Positions 36,047 to 45,362 of a DNA stretch of 58,324 nucleotides are shown piece by piece; position 1 is the first letter of the stretch, and the number at the start of each line of letters is the position of its first letter. The stretch covers positions 1 through 58,324 of the forward strand of contig CALUPP010000031.1 in NCBI GenBank assembly GCA_944322685.1, given 5' to 3'. A program made the translations under genes and the position numbers. Origin of the DNA: Candidatus Gastranaerophilales bacterium (GTDB lineage: Bacteria > Cyanobacteriota > Vampirovibrionia > Gastranaerophilales > Gastranaerophilaceae). The notes beneath the pieces are model-generated. The model saw nothing but the letters and a program-made list of their open reading frames with translations. It made no database searches and had not been told where the DNA came from.

Positions 36047-38968
36047 ATGTATTTTTACGCTGATTTGCACATACATTCCAAATATTCCCGGGCGACGAGC
36101 AAGAATTGCGGCCTTGAGGAGCTTGCGATATGGGCTCAAAAAAAGGGATTGAGCGTGATTTCGACCGGTGATTTTACGCATCCGGCATGGTTTGCAGAAA
36201 TAAAAGAAAAACTCGTGCCTGCGGGAAACGGCGTATTCAGGCTGCGTCCCGAGATTGAAAAGCGAATTTTGAAGCCTGATTTTCCCGTTTATTTTCTGCT
36301 TTCTGTTGAAATTTCAACGATTTACAAAAAATGGGACAGGACAAGAAAGGTTCATCATGTGGTTTTTGTGCCTGACCTTGAGTCTGCGGGAAAATTCCGC
36401 GAAAAATTGGGAGCAATAGGCAATGTAAACTCCGACGGGCGTCCGATTTTGGGGCTTGATTCGCGAAATCTGCTCGAAACCGCTCTTGAAGCCGGCGACG
36501 GTGCATTTATTATCCCAGCGCACATCTGGACGCCGTGGTTTTCGGTTTTGGGATCAAAATCGGGCTTTGATTCGATTGATGATTGTTACGGGGACTTGGC
36601 GGAGCATATTTTTGCGGTGGAAACCGGGCTTTCGTCTGATCCTGAGATGAACTGGCATGTTTCAAGCCTTGATAAATACCGGCTTGTTTCAAATTCTGAC
36701 GCGCATTCGCCCGCAAAACTGGCCCGCGAGGCAACAATTTTCGACACAAATCCCGATTATTTTTCAATAATAAACGCCCTGAAAACGGGCAGCGGCTACG
36801 TCGGAACCGTTGAATTTTTCCCTGAGGAGGGCAAATACCACGATGACGGGCACAGAAAATGCAATATCTGCCTGACGCCTGCTGAAACTAAAAAATATAA
36901 CGGAATTTGCCCGGTTTGCGGAAAACCGCTGACAATCGGCGTTGCAAACAGGGTCTACGAGCTTTCTGACAGGCAAGGCGAAATCACAAAACCGCCCGAA
37001 ACCGCCGGAAAAGTCGTCAGCCTTGTTCCTTTGCCGGAAATTTTGTCAGAAATCATGCAGGTCGGCCCCGCAAGCAAGTCGGTTGCGTTTGAATATGAAA
37101 ATTTGATACAAAAACTTGGCCCTGAGCTTTCGATTTTGACCGAAGCGCCCCTTGATGAGATATCAAAAGTTCATTCTCCGCTGCACGCCGAGGGAATTTC
37201 GCGCTTGAGAAAGGGCCAGGTCATACGTCAGGCGGGTTATGACGGCGAATATGGCGTTATAAGGCTTTTTGAGGAAAACGAACTTGTAAAAAAAAACTTT
37301 GTAAACCTAAAACTCGCAATGGATATCCCCGAAACGCCAGTTGTGAAAAAACAACCGCAGAAAATTGCGCTTGACGGGGTTTCTGCACCAGCTTCTACTG
37401 CTTTTGCGCCGGAAATTAAGCAAAAATCGTATGATTTGGATGAATTTCAAAAATCGGCGGTGGAAAATGAAGCAAAAAGGCTCTTAATCGTTGCGGGGCC
37501 CGGCTCGGGGAAAACTACTGTTTTGACGCGCAGAATTGCTCATTTCATAAACGAAAATCTGGTTCAGCCTGAAAATTGCCTTGCGATTACGTTTACAAGG
37601 CGCGCTACGGCTGAAATGCGCGAACGGCTGGAAAAACTTTTGCCTCAAAAGGCCGATTTGATTAATATTCATACATTTCATTCGATGTGTTTTTCAGTTT
37701 TGAAAGAAAATGCCGAAAAAGCTGGGCTAAAAACTGATTTTAAGGTTATTTCCGAGCCGGAAAAAGCGTTTTACGGGGAAATTGACCCTGAAAAAACGGT
37801 CGATTTTGATTCGTTGATTAGCCTTACGGTGAAACTGTTTGAGGATTTTCCGCAAATAAAAGAAAATTACCAAAATCGTTACAAATTCGTGTCCGTGGAC
37901 GAATATCAGGACATTGACGAGCACCAGTACAGGTTAATCAGGCTGCTTGTGCCCTCTGACGGCTCGATTTGTGCAATCGGCGACCCGAATCAGGCAATTT
38001 ACGGCTTTAGGGGCGGAGATTCGCGGTTTTTTGACAGTTTTTCACAGGATTACCCAGATTCTGCCGTGATAAATCTCAAAAACAACTACCGCTCAACGGG
38101 CACTATTGTTGACGCATCGAATCAGATGATTGATTCTTACAATATTATTCCCAAATACGACAAACCCCACGAAAAAATCACAATCCACACCGCCCCAACG
38201 GACAAGGCGGAGGCTGAATTTGTGGTCAGCACCATCGAAAATATGATTGGCGGGCACAGCTTCTTTTCGTTTGATTCGGACAGAGCAGACGGTTTTGAAA
38301 AAGACCTTTCATTTGGCGATTTTGCCGTGCTTTATCGCACTTCGGCCCAGCTTGAGCCGCTGGTTGAGGCTTTTCAACGCTCCGGAATGCCTTATGTAAA
38401 GCTTTCAAACGACATGCTCTGCGACAAAAAGCCTGTCAGAAGCCTTTTGAACCTCATTTCTCAAGAAAAACCGCCCCTGGAACAGCTTCCAGAGCTGGCC
38501 GAAAAGTTTAAAGGGGAAATTGACGACAATATTTTGGGGTTTTTGGTGAAAATTGCGGCGGATTTTCCCGACAGGGATGAGTTTATCCATCAGGTGTCCT
38601 TGCTTTCGGAATCAGATACGCTGGATGAGCGCGCTGACCGGATAAAGATTATGACTTTGCATGCATCAAAGGGGCTTGAGTTCAAATGTGTGTTCATTGT
38701 CGGGCTTGAGGAGGGGATTTTGCCGCTTTATCGGGCAAAAACGCCGCAGGAGGTCGAAGAAGAACGCCGTCTTCTGTATGTCGGGATGACCAGGGCGCAA
38801 AAAAGGCTGTTTTTGTCCCATGCGCTAAAGAGAAACTGGCTTGGCGGGGTAAAAAATCTTGAAATTTCGCCATTTTTAGAAAAAATCAAATCTGACCTGT
38901 TAAAAATGAGCCGGTTTGAAAAAGTTTATCTGGAAAAGGACAATTCTGAGCAGCTAAAGCTCTTTTGA
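36047..38968 (+). CDS. EndoQ-type PHP nuclease fused to UvrD-type helicase
   Basis: 973 aa. Residues 1-~420 are a PHP-domain nuclease of the endonuclease Q type: DLHIHSKYSRATSKN, STGDFTHPAWF, HHVVFVPDLES, IIPAHIWTPWFSV and SNSDAHSPAKLARE carry the metal ligands. A Cys4 knuckle follows (KCNICLTP at about 274-281, CPVCGKPL at about 291-298). Residues ~462-973 are an SF1A helicase: Walker A AGPGSGKTT (~482), TFTRRATAEMRER, VDEYQDIDEHQYRL, GDPNQAIYGFRGGD, NNYRST, MTLHASKGLEF and RRLLYVGMTRAQKRLFLSHA. EndoQ cuts beside deaminated bases; a fused helicase would process the nick. This is a repair role by inference from family knowledge. Confidence 0.93.
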   Translation: MYFYADLHIHSKYSRATSKNCGLEELAIWAQKKGLSVISTGDFTHPAWFAEIKEKLVPAGNGVFRLRPEIEKRILKPDFPVYFLLSVEISTIYKKWDRTRKVHHVVFVPDLESAGKFREKLGAIGNVNSDGRPILGLDSRNLLETALEAGDGAFIIPAHIWTPWFSVLGSKSGFDSIDDCYGDLAEHIFAVETGLSSDPEMNWHVSSLDKYRLVSNSDAHSPAKLAREATIFDTNPDYFSIINALKTGSGYVGTVEFFPEEGKYHDDGHRKCNICLTPAETKKYNGICPVCGKPLTIGVANRVYELSDRQGEITKPPETAGKVVSLVPLPEILSEIMQVGPASKSVAFEYENLIQKLGPELSILTEAPLDEISKVHSPLHAEGISRLRKGQVIRQAGYDGEYGVIRLFEENELVKKNFVNLKLAMDIPETPVVKKQPQKIALDGVSAPASTAFAPEIKQKSYDLDEFQKSAVENEAKRLLIVAGPGSGKTTVLTRRIAHFINENLVQPENCLAITFTRRATAEMRERLEKLLPQKADLINIHTFHSMCFSVLKENAEKAGLKTDFKVISEPEKAFYGEIDPEKTVDFDSLISLTVKLFEDFPQIKENYQNRYKFVSVDEYQDIDEHQYRLIRLLVPSDGSICAIGDPNQAIYGFRGGDSRFFDSFSQDYPDSAVINLKNNYRSTGTIVDASNQMIDSYNIIPKYDKPHEKITIHTAPTDKAEAEFVVSTIENMIGGHSFFSFDSDRADGFEKDLSFGDFAVLYRTSAQLEPLVEAFQRSGMPYVKLSNDMLCDKKPVRSLLNLISQEKPPLEQLPELAEKFKGEIDDNILGFLVKIAADFPDRDEFIHQVSLLSESDTLDERADRIKIMTLHASKGLEFKCVFIVGLEEGILPLYRAKTPQEVEEERRLLYVGMTRAQKRLFLSHALKRNWLGGVKNLEISPFLEKIKSDLLKMSRFEKVYLEKDNSEQLKLF

Positions 38969-39025
38969 ACGTAAAATCCTTGTGTTTTCCATTTTTTGGC
39001 GCAAGGATGGAGCCGAATGCGCCGA

Positions 39026-39922
39026 TTATAATGATTTTTTTGCCGATATTACGATTCTATTGTAAAAATCGCCCGCATCAACTGCCTTATAGCCTTTTTG
39101 GGTCAAATCTGCGCTCAAAATCGTTGCGCATGCACCAAGTTCAAGGTAAACGAGCCAGTCTGTTCCGTAATTTTCCGTGATTTGGGCATATATTCTTTCG
39201 TATTCGGAAAACGCGTTCTGCGCCGGTGCTATTATGTAGCTTTTTTCTGCTGCATCCTTAAAAAGGAACTTATCTTTTGGAATGTTGGACAGTTCGGAGA
39301 CAACAAACAAAATTTTTCGGCCGTCAAACTTGTTTTCTTTGATTTTCATCAATTTTGAGAGCTTAGTTTCCTGAGAATCGTTTTCTTTGAAGTAAAAAAG
39401 GAAAAAATATGCATCGCCGTAGTCGGTTTGTGTGTTGTATTTTACATTTTTCATCATTTCTTTCACGCTAAAGCGTTTTGACCACATATATGCGTATGCT
39501 TTTCTGTAAAATTCGGGTATTGTTTTGTCAAAAACGTTGAAATTGTTGATGCAAACCAGGCATTTTTCATCAGAGCCGCCGGCAAGGATTTCTCGCAGGC
39601 GGGTGCTCATTGCGGGAAATTGCGCGGAGGTGTACAATATGTTGCACAATTCTTCCCCGTCTCCTATTCTTGCGACGGAAATATCGTTATTTAGAAAATA
39701 TTCCATTGTGTTTTCTACGGAAAGTATGTTTTTCGGGTAGAGTTTTTCTGCTTCAATTAAGGTATCTATATCATTTATGTCAAATTTTGCGGTTCTGATT
39801 ATATATCCCATTTTGTCGTCAAGGTAAAAATGGCCCAAAATCTGCTCCCGCAGCTCTATCGGAAGAAACAAACGCAATATTTCCCTAAATATTTTTCTGG
39901 TGTATTTTTTTATTAAATTCAT
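39026..39922 (-). CDS. GT-D fold glycosyltransferase (DUF1792-like)
   Basis: 298 aa. The active-site motif Asp88-Gly-Glu90 occurs in SVARIGDGEELCN, as in the DGE motif of the GT-D family. The C-terminal signature LELGACATILSADLTQKGYK followed by AVDAGDFYNRIV matches the end of that domain. Cytoplasmic, no signal peptide; it probably transfers sugars in capsule or protein glycosylation. It lies between two helicase-nuclease genes without other sugar genes nearby, so its pathway is unclear. No Shine-Dalgarno is seen before the ATG. Confidence 0.85.
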   Translation of the reverse strand: MNLIKKYTRKIFREILRLFLPIELREQILGHFYLDDKMGYIIRTAKFDINDIDTLIEAEKLYPKNILSVENTMEYFLNNDISVARIGDGEELCNILYTSAQFPAMSTRLREILAGGSDEKCLVCINNFNVFDKTIPEFYRKAYAYMWSKRFSVKEMMKNVKYNTQTDYGDAYFFLFYFKENDSQETKLSKLMKIKENKFDGRKILFVVSELSNIPKDKFLFKDAAEKSYIIAPAQNAFSEYERIYAQITENYGTDWLVYLELGACATILSADLTQKGYKAVDAGDFYNRIVISAKKSL

Positions 39923-39937
39923 ACAAAAATTTGCAAT

Positions 39938-42900
39938 TTAATCCGCAAATAGCCCTTTTATCCGATTAATACAAGCCGCCGGGCTGTGGTGCCACTCTCT
40001 AAAGCTGATTCGCTCGACCTGATAGCCTGCGCGTTCAAGAATTGTTTGTTTTTTGATGTCGCTGATTCGCGCGGGTTTTTTATCTTCTACGCCGTCGATT
40101 TCAAGAATGATTTCCCGTCCGAATTCGTTCTGAACAAGCAAATCAGGGTAAACACCGGCCGCTTCAAAGCCCGATTTTACGCTAAATCCCTCCATAATAA
40201 ACGCTTCTGCGACATTTCTTTCAAAATCGTTTTTATAGGTGTTTTTTCTAAACTCATCGTCTTTCGCCGAATCAATATACTGCTGAATATATTCTATGTA
40301 ATCCCTCAAAAGCCCCTGCGGTAAGGTTTTTGGGTTTCTTGAGATAAAACATATCATTTTTTTTCTTGCGCGGGTGATTGCGACGTTAAAAAGGTTCGGT
40401 TTTTGCAAAAATGTCAAACTCTGAACAAAACTATTGTCCGCAACCGCAAATGAAAGAATCATCACGTCGCGTTCATCGCCCTGGAACGTATGCGCGGTGC
40501 CGACTTCAATCTGATGCTTGCGAATCGTTGTTTCTGTTAAAACCTGGCACAAAGCCTTTTGAATCAAGTCAACCTGACCGCGGAACGGCGAAATTATACC
40601 GATAGAAACCGGATTTTCCTCGTTTCCCTCGTCCTCGGCAATCAATTCGTGGATTCTTTTTATTACAGCTTCGACTTCGGGCATATTTCTTGTGCAATCG
40701 GAATCTACCCTGCCGTCTGCCACGTGGTGCAGCTCAAGAATGTCGTCAGCGCCCGAATCTTTCGTCATAATGCGGATTCTGTTCCCGTAAAATTCCTTGT
40801 TGCTGAACTGGATTATCGGATATGCGCTTCTGAAATGCTCATCAAGCAGCACGGGCGAATTTGAATAGTAATTTGCCAAATCAAACATGGAATTTGTCCG
40901 AAAACGCCACATCAGCTGGTATTTGTCCGGAATTTCGTACTGGCTGAGGAAAGATTGCTCTTTTGCCTTTTCAAGGAACGATAAATGCGGCAGCTGTTTG
41001 TCATCGCCCACGATTACGGCCCTTTTTGCGCGGAAAAGTATGGGAAAACAGCTCGCAATGTCGCACTGAGATGCTTCATCAATGATAGCTACGTCAAAAA
41101 GCCCTGATTTCATCGGCAAAGAGCCCGAAACCGCATAAGTCGTAACGCACCAGCACGGAAAAGCCTCCATCAGCGGTTTAAAATCTTCTTCTTCCAGCAG
41201 TCTGTTCTGCAAATTCTGTTTTCTTTCCACAATCGCCTTTGCGTGGACTTTCAGGCGGCGGCATTTTTTGTCATCGCGCAAAAGCCCTTTCAAAGCTTCT
41301 CTGCGTTTGTTTTTCAGGATATCAACGGCGAGAGTCCGCTGGCGTTTTTTCAATTGTTTGATTTGCGCGAGAATTTGGTGGAGATTTCCGATATTGTGGA
41401 TATGAGTTTCCGCAATCCTTGAATCAGACTGCAAATCAGAAACCTCGAGCTCGCGTTTTACGCGCGAAATTGTTTCAAAATCCGTTGAAAAATCGTTTAT
41501 TCCGAGAAGTTTTTTGACTTTCATTGAATTCCAGAGATTTTTGAGCCCGGAGAAAAGCCCGCGTTTTTCTTTGTTGCGCTCAATTAAGGAAATCAGCTTT
41601 TTAACGTTGTCAACTTCCTCTTTTCTGAGTTTTTTCTTTACAAATTCACGTTCGCCCAAATCCTGTTCCAAAAGTTCGGCATTTTCAATCGTATCGTGCC
41701 ATTGGCGCTCGTAGGCGAGAATTTTTTCGCATTTGTCTTCAAGTTCTTTGATTTTGCACAACAAATCGCGCATATCGTCCGTATCAACGAGGATTGCGTC
41801 CTCATAGCCTGTGTCAATGTCGATTTTGTCGGACAAAAGGTCGTTCAGCTTAAAGCTCAGCGATTTTTGGTAGTTCAAACGGCCTGCCCGCAGCGCCAAA
41901 AACGGTGCGCCGAGCTCGTTCAGCCTTTGTGCAACCACGTCAACCGCCTTATCCATGCGCGATGCAACGAGAACGGTCTTTCCGTTGGCAATCAGGTGCG
42001 CAACAAGGTTTACAATTGTTTGAGATTTGCCGGTTCCGGGCGGGCCGTAGACGGCAACGAGCGGATTTTGCTCGATTTTTTTCAAAACATCGGCCTGCGA
42101 ATCGCTCAAGGAAAGCGGCGTTACCGGGAAAAAGTCTTTTAAGTCCTTTTTGGGCTTTTCTTTGTTGAAAAGCTTGCCCACGCCCTGCAAATATTCTTCA
42201 TTGACCACGGAAAGCGCGGTTTCTCTGAAAATTCCGCTCGGTTTTTCGGAAATTTGCATAAGTTCATGCAAAACGCCTGCGGTAATTGACGGGCGCTTTG
42301 TTAAAATTATCGCGCTCTGATTGGTTACGCAGACTTTATCGAGTTTGAATGACGGTTTTGGCGCCTGTGCTTCTTCTGAGAAGTCCTCAAGGTTTTCGTA
42401 GTTGATTTTTGTGTTGTAAAAGTCGTTGTCCGAGGTCGTGTTGTTTTCTGTGTCGTCATCTTCGTGGTTCATTGAGATTTCGACGTCTGGCAGGATGGAT
42501 TTTAGCGTCGTGAGAAAAATATCGAGCTTTTCCTGCGTCAGCGGTAAATCCGGAACGACCTCAAGGAGCCCGTCGAGCATGTGTTCCATCTCGTCCTCGT
42601 CGTCGCTCTTTCTCATAAGAGCGGTCAAGGCGCCTGTGTTCACGGAGAGCACTTCATCTTGCAAAATGCAGTCAATATTCACGCCGTTTCGCTCGAGTTT
42701 GCACGGCATATAGAGCAGCGGGGTCAAATATTCGTTTTTTCTTCTTGAGCGGGCGCTTTTCCCGACCAGAAAAAGGTGTCCGTAAATGAGATATTTGTCT
42801 TTTTGGCTCATTTCGCTCAAAATCATAAGCTCTGTGAGCGAGCTGTCAGACCCGTCGAGGCTCAGCGGTTCATCGTATTTTGAAAAAAGCTGTTCTTCGC

Positions 42901-43060
42901 CGTTTAGGAAAATCCATTTGTTGTCTTTGTCCTGTTTTAGGTTTCTGAACGTGGAGCTTTGAACCTCCTCGCGCACGCAGTCGTGCAAATAGAGGCTCAA
43001 TCTCTTTATAAAGCTGTCGTGAAAGGCAGATTGTATTATTTTTGTGGCTTCTTGCAGCAT
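39938..43060 (-). CDS. SF1 helicase with C-terminal restriction-endonuclease-like domain
   Basis: 1040 aa. The N-terminal ~330 residues are uncharacterised. The helicase core follows: Walker A VYGPPGTGKSQTIVNL (~338), then a long coiled-coil insertion at ~400-590, Walker B VAIIDEASQCDIASCFPILF (~660), GDDKQLPHL, RFRTNSMFDLANYY, HTFQGDERDVMILSFAV (~857) and FNVAITRARKKM. The last ~85 residues resemble a Vsr/MTES-type nuclease: FERNVAEAFIMEGFSV, AAGVYPDLLV and REIILEIDGVEDKK (D...E-x-D/K-like pattern). Helicase-Vsr fusions of this general layout are found among antiviral genes. Defence is likely but not demonstrated; no methylase or partner is adjacent. Confidence 0.85.
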   Translation of the reverse strand: MLQEATKIIQSAFHDSFIKRLSLYLHDCVREEVQSSTFRNLKQDKDNKWIFLNGEEQLFSKYDEPLSLDGSDSSLTELMILSEMSQKDKYLIYGHLFLVGKSARSRRKNEYLTPLLYMPCKLERNGVNIDCILQDEVLSVNTGALTALMRKSDDEDEMEHMLDGLLEVVPDLPLTQEKLDIFLTTLKSILPDVEISMNHEDDDTENNTTSDNDFYNTKINYENLEDFSEEAQAPKPSFKLDKVCVTNQSAIILTKRPSITAGVLHELMQISEKPSGIFRETALSVVNEEYLQGVGKLFNKEKPKKDLKDFFPVTPLSLSDSQADVLKKIEQNPLVAVYGPPGTGKSQTIVNLVAHLIANGKTVLVASRMDKAVDVVAQRLNELGAPFLALRAGRLNYQKSLSFKLNDLLSDKIDIDTGYEDAILVDTDDMRDLLCKIKELEDKCEKILAYERQWHDTIENAELLEQDLGEREFVKKKLRKEEVDNVKKLISLIERNKEKRGLFSGLKNLWNSMKVKKLLGINDFSTDFETISRVKRELEVSDLQSDSRIAETHIHNIGNLHQILAQIKQLKKRQRTLAVDILKNKRREALKGLLRDDKKCRRLKVHAKAIVERKQNLQNRLLEEEDFKPLMEAFPCWCVTTYAVSGSLPMKSGLFDVAIIDEASQCDIASCFPILFRAKRAVIVGDDKQLPHLSFLEKAKEQSFLSQYEIPDKYQLMWRFRTNSMFDLANYYSNSPVLLDEHFRSAYPIIQFSNKEFYGNRIRIMTKDSGADDILELHHVADGRVDSDCTRNMPEVEAVIKRIHELIAEDEGNEENPVSIGIISPFRGQVDLIQKALCQVLTETTIRKHQIEVGTAHTFQGDERDVMILSFAVADNSFVQSLTFLQKPNLFNVAITRARKKMICFISRNPKTLPQGLLRDYIEYIQQYIDSAKDDEFRKNTYKNDFERNVAEAFIMEGFSVKSGFEAAGVYPDLLVQNEFGREIILEIDGVEDKKPARISDIKKQTILERAGYQVERISFREWHHSPAACINRIKGLFAD

Positions 43061-43099
43061 AGTTTTTATTATAGCGCAACAAGCGGGGTTTCAATCGTT
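43061..43099 (-). promoter_or_regulatory. Promoter of helicase-nuclease gene, probably leaderless
   Basis: On the minus strand TTGAAA and TATAAT are separated by 15 bases, and TATAAT is seven bases from the ATG. Transcription would begin at or next to the start codon. No Shine-Dalgarno is present. Confidence 0.55.
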
Positions 43100-43215
43100 C
43101 ATTATGTGGATATGTTACAAAAATAAGCACAAAATCGCCTTAAAATAGGTGTTTTTTCCGGAATAAAAAGCAAAAATGAGTGATATTTTTATGTGGTTTT
43201 GTAAATAAATATAAC

Positions 43216-43293
43216 AAATGTAAACAATTGTAAAAAGCAATTTCAAAATCGCCGAAACCCTTTAAAATTGCCTAATAGAATAGAATGGAATGG
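43216..43293 (+). promoter_or_regulatory. Upstream module shared with gene 7268
   Basis: AAATGTAAACAATTGTAAAA, a CGCCGAAACCC block and the pentamer run AATAGAATAGAATGGAATGG (43274-43293). Order and spacing match 7115-7192, whose words are AATTGTAAACAAATGTAAAA, CGCTGAAATCC and GATAGGATAGGATAGG. A clear -10/-35 pair is not visible here. The transcript start and trans-acting factor are unknown. Confidence 0.6.
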
Positions 43294-43387
43294 ATGACGT
43301 ATGCTCTGTTAAAGATATCTAAAAAATGTGCCGTTAATGAGTTTGTGCGCATGGAAACTTACAATTTATAACCAGAAAGGAAGTAAA

Positions 43388-45118
43388 ATGAGTATTGAAC
43401 CTATCAAATTCAGTTTGTTGCACAAGGTGGAAGCATTGGATATTTCGCAGGTTGATAAAAAGCCCGCTGTTGATGGTGCAAATGATGCAGGTAGTACCCA
43501 ACCTGAAAGTGTTGATGAAGATCCCGTATTAGAAACACCTCAAGACGCGTCTTCAAACGCTGCAAAAAGTATAAATAAAGCAGATAACAACAGTTTTCTT
43601 GATAAATTGAAAGCTTTGCTTGAGCAATACGGGATAACGCCGAAAGATAGTTCCCAAACCGAAAATAAAGCGGAAAATATGGGTTCCAGCACTGCCAGCA
43701 AAGAACTTCCGTTTGAATCGCGTGAAGATGCTATTGCTTCTGTCGTTAATGACGGTGTTCCGGAAAATATTGTTGAAGAATTTTACGATGTTGTTGTTGA
43801 TAAAGACGGTAATTATACAATAGAGCTTAAAGATGGTGTAAGTCTCGATAAGGACATTGATATTTATACTGACGATGTTTTTGCAGCGAAAGATGACGGT
43901 ACTCAAGAAAAAATTGAACAACAGCATGAACGTGTGACTTATACCTATACAAAAGATGACGGTTCTTCTGTCAGAGTTGTTGCAAATGACGGCAATTACA
44001 TGTCCGCAGCGTATTTTGACAGCAATGGCAATAGAATTTCTCCAAATGAGGCATTTCAAGAAAAACCGGAGCATGCAACTATGTTAATGCCTTTTGAATC
44101 GCGTGAAGATGCGGTTAAATACCTGGTTAACCAGGGTATTCCGGAAAACCTTGTTGAAGAATTTTATGATATCCATGTTGATAAAAACGGTGAATACACC
44201 TATGAGCTCAAAGACGGTGTCAGCCTTGATAAAGATATTAAAATATTTAAAGGTATGGGCGGTACTGTAAGCTTGGGCGATACCACTAACAGTACAGCAG
44301 GTCTTGTTACATCAAAATATGGCACTTACACATTCACTCGTGAAGATGGGTCTTCTGTTGTCGTAAAAACTCAAGATGGCGACTATCTCAGCTCAGCAGA
44401 GTTTGATAGTAACGGTGAAAAAATTGGGTCTGATAGTACTGCCGTCCAAGCGCAAAATAATCATCAATCCAAGCTAAGACCGTTTGAATCCCGCGAAGAT
44501 GCTATCAATTACTTAGTTAATGACGGCATTCCCGAAAATCTTGTTGAGGAATTTTACGACATTAATGTTAATGAAAACGGAGAATATTCCTTTGAACTCA
44601 AAGACGGTGTCGACCTCGACAGAGATATTGAACGCTACACTACTACTGGATATAGCGAGAATGCGGACGGAATAACTGAAAAGATTGAGCAGGAACATCA
44701 GCGCGACATATACACCTTTACGCAAGAGGATGGCTCCTCTGTCCGAATCACAAGCGAAAACGGTCTTAATGTGAAAACCGAGTATTTTGATGAATCCGGC
44801 GAAAAAATCCCGAATCCTGACCATTTCAACACCGATGACATTGACAGAACCTCGATTGAAGGCTATTCGGACGGAAATGTATCCTCACAGGAGGAGGCCG
44901 GCGAATTATTGAACAGTCAGAGCCTCAAAGACCAGCTCAGAGCAAAATTTGACGCTTATCGTGAGCTTCTGGGCGCAGAGTCAAGTGATAAACTCTTTGA
45001 GCAAAAATATCAAGACGTTATGAACTCCGTTTTGAATGCTTATTCAACGGTGACGGGCTATACGAGCGAAGAATTGGTCGATGCTTTCCTCGCAGAATTC
45101 ACAAGATCCATGGCCTAA
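43388..45118 (+). CDS. Three-repeat acidic hypothetical protein, 576 aa
   Basis: No family recognised. After an acidic N-terminus (MSIEPIKFSLLHKVEALDIS, then Glu/Asp/Ser-rich) come three tandem domains of about 127-130 residues starting at residues 109, 236 and 366. Each opens FESREDA and contains (V/I)PEN(I/L)VEEFYD, ELKDGV(S/D)LD(K/R)DI, a TYTYTKDDGSSVRV-like strand and FDSNG. The C-terminal ~70 residues (SLKDQLRAKFDAYRELLGAE ... VLNAYSTVTGYTSEELVDAF) are helical. There is no signal peptide. The ATG at 43388 has AGAAAGGAAG upstream, as in gene 7268, and the earlier in-frame start at 43328 lacks a site. Moderately conserved repeats suggest a structural or adhesive role (inference). Confidence 0.75.
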   Translation: MSIEPIKFSLLHKVEALDISQVDKKPAVDGANDAGSTQPESVDEDPVLETPQDASSNAAKSINKADNNSFLDKLKALLEQYGITPKDSSQTENKAENMGSSTASKELPFESREDAIASVVNDGVPENIVEEFYDVVVDKDGNYTIELKDGVSLDKDIDIYTDDVFAAKDDGTQEKIEQQHERVTYTYTKDDGSSVRVVANDGNYMSAAYFDSNGNRISPNEAFQEKPEHATMLMPFESREDAVKYLVNQGIPENLVEEFYDIHVDKNGEYTYELKDGVSLDKDIKIFKGMGGTVSLGDTTNSTAGLVTSKYGTYTFTREDGSSVVVKTQDGDYLSSAEFDSNGEKIGSDSTAVQAQNNHQSKLRPFESREDAINYLVNDGIPENLVEEFYDINVNENGEYSFELKDGVDLDRDIERYTTTGYSENADGITEKIEQEHQRDIYTFTQEDGSSVRITSENGLNVKTEYFDESGEKIPNPDHFNTDDIDRTSIEGYSDGNVSSQEEAGELLNSQSLKDQLRAKFDAYRELLGAESSDKLFEQKYQDVMNSVLNAYSTVTGYTSEELVDAFLAEFTRSMA

Positions 45119-45153
45119 TTCGTGATATTTCACAAATCGCAGCAAAAAATCGC

Positions 45154-45191
45154 AAAAATTTCCCGCGAAAGCTAAAAACGGGAAATTTTTG
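45154..45191 (+). terminator. Intrinsic terminator of the three-repeat gene
   Basis: AAATTTCCCG / CGGGAAATTT stem around CGAAAGCTAAAAA, then a T run. Confidence 0.85.
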
Positions 45192-45294
45192 TTTTATATT
45201 GCAAAAAACCCGCTTATAATGGCAAAAAACGGATAATTTTTAAGAAAATCTTTCCGCCCTGCACTCAAAGGCAAATATAACAACAAAAACAGCA

Positions 45295-45340
45295 AAAAAT
45301 CGGGCATTTTCCGAAAATTCCGAATTTATACCCGATTTTT
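45295..45340. terminator. Terminator downstream of pgi
   Basis: AAAAATCGGG at 45295 and CCCGATTTTT at 45331 form a ten-base stem with an internal hairpin-rich loop, 23 bp past the pgi stop. T tracts are present in both directions. Confidence 0.7.
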
Positions 45341-45362
45341 AGCTTAAAAATGCTGATTAACG

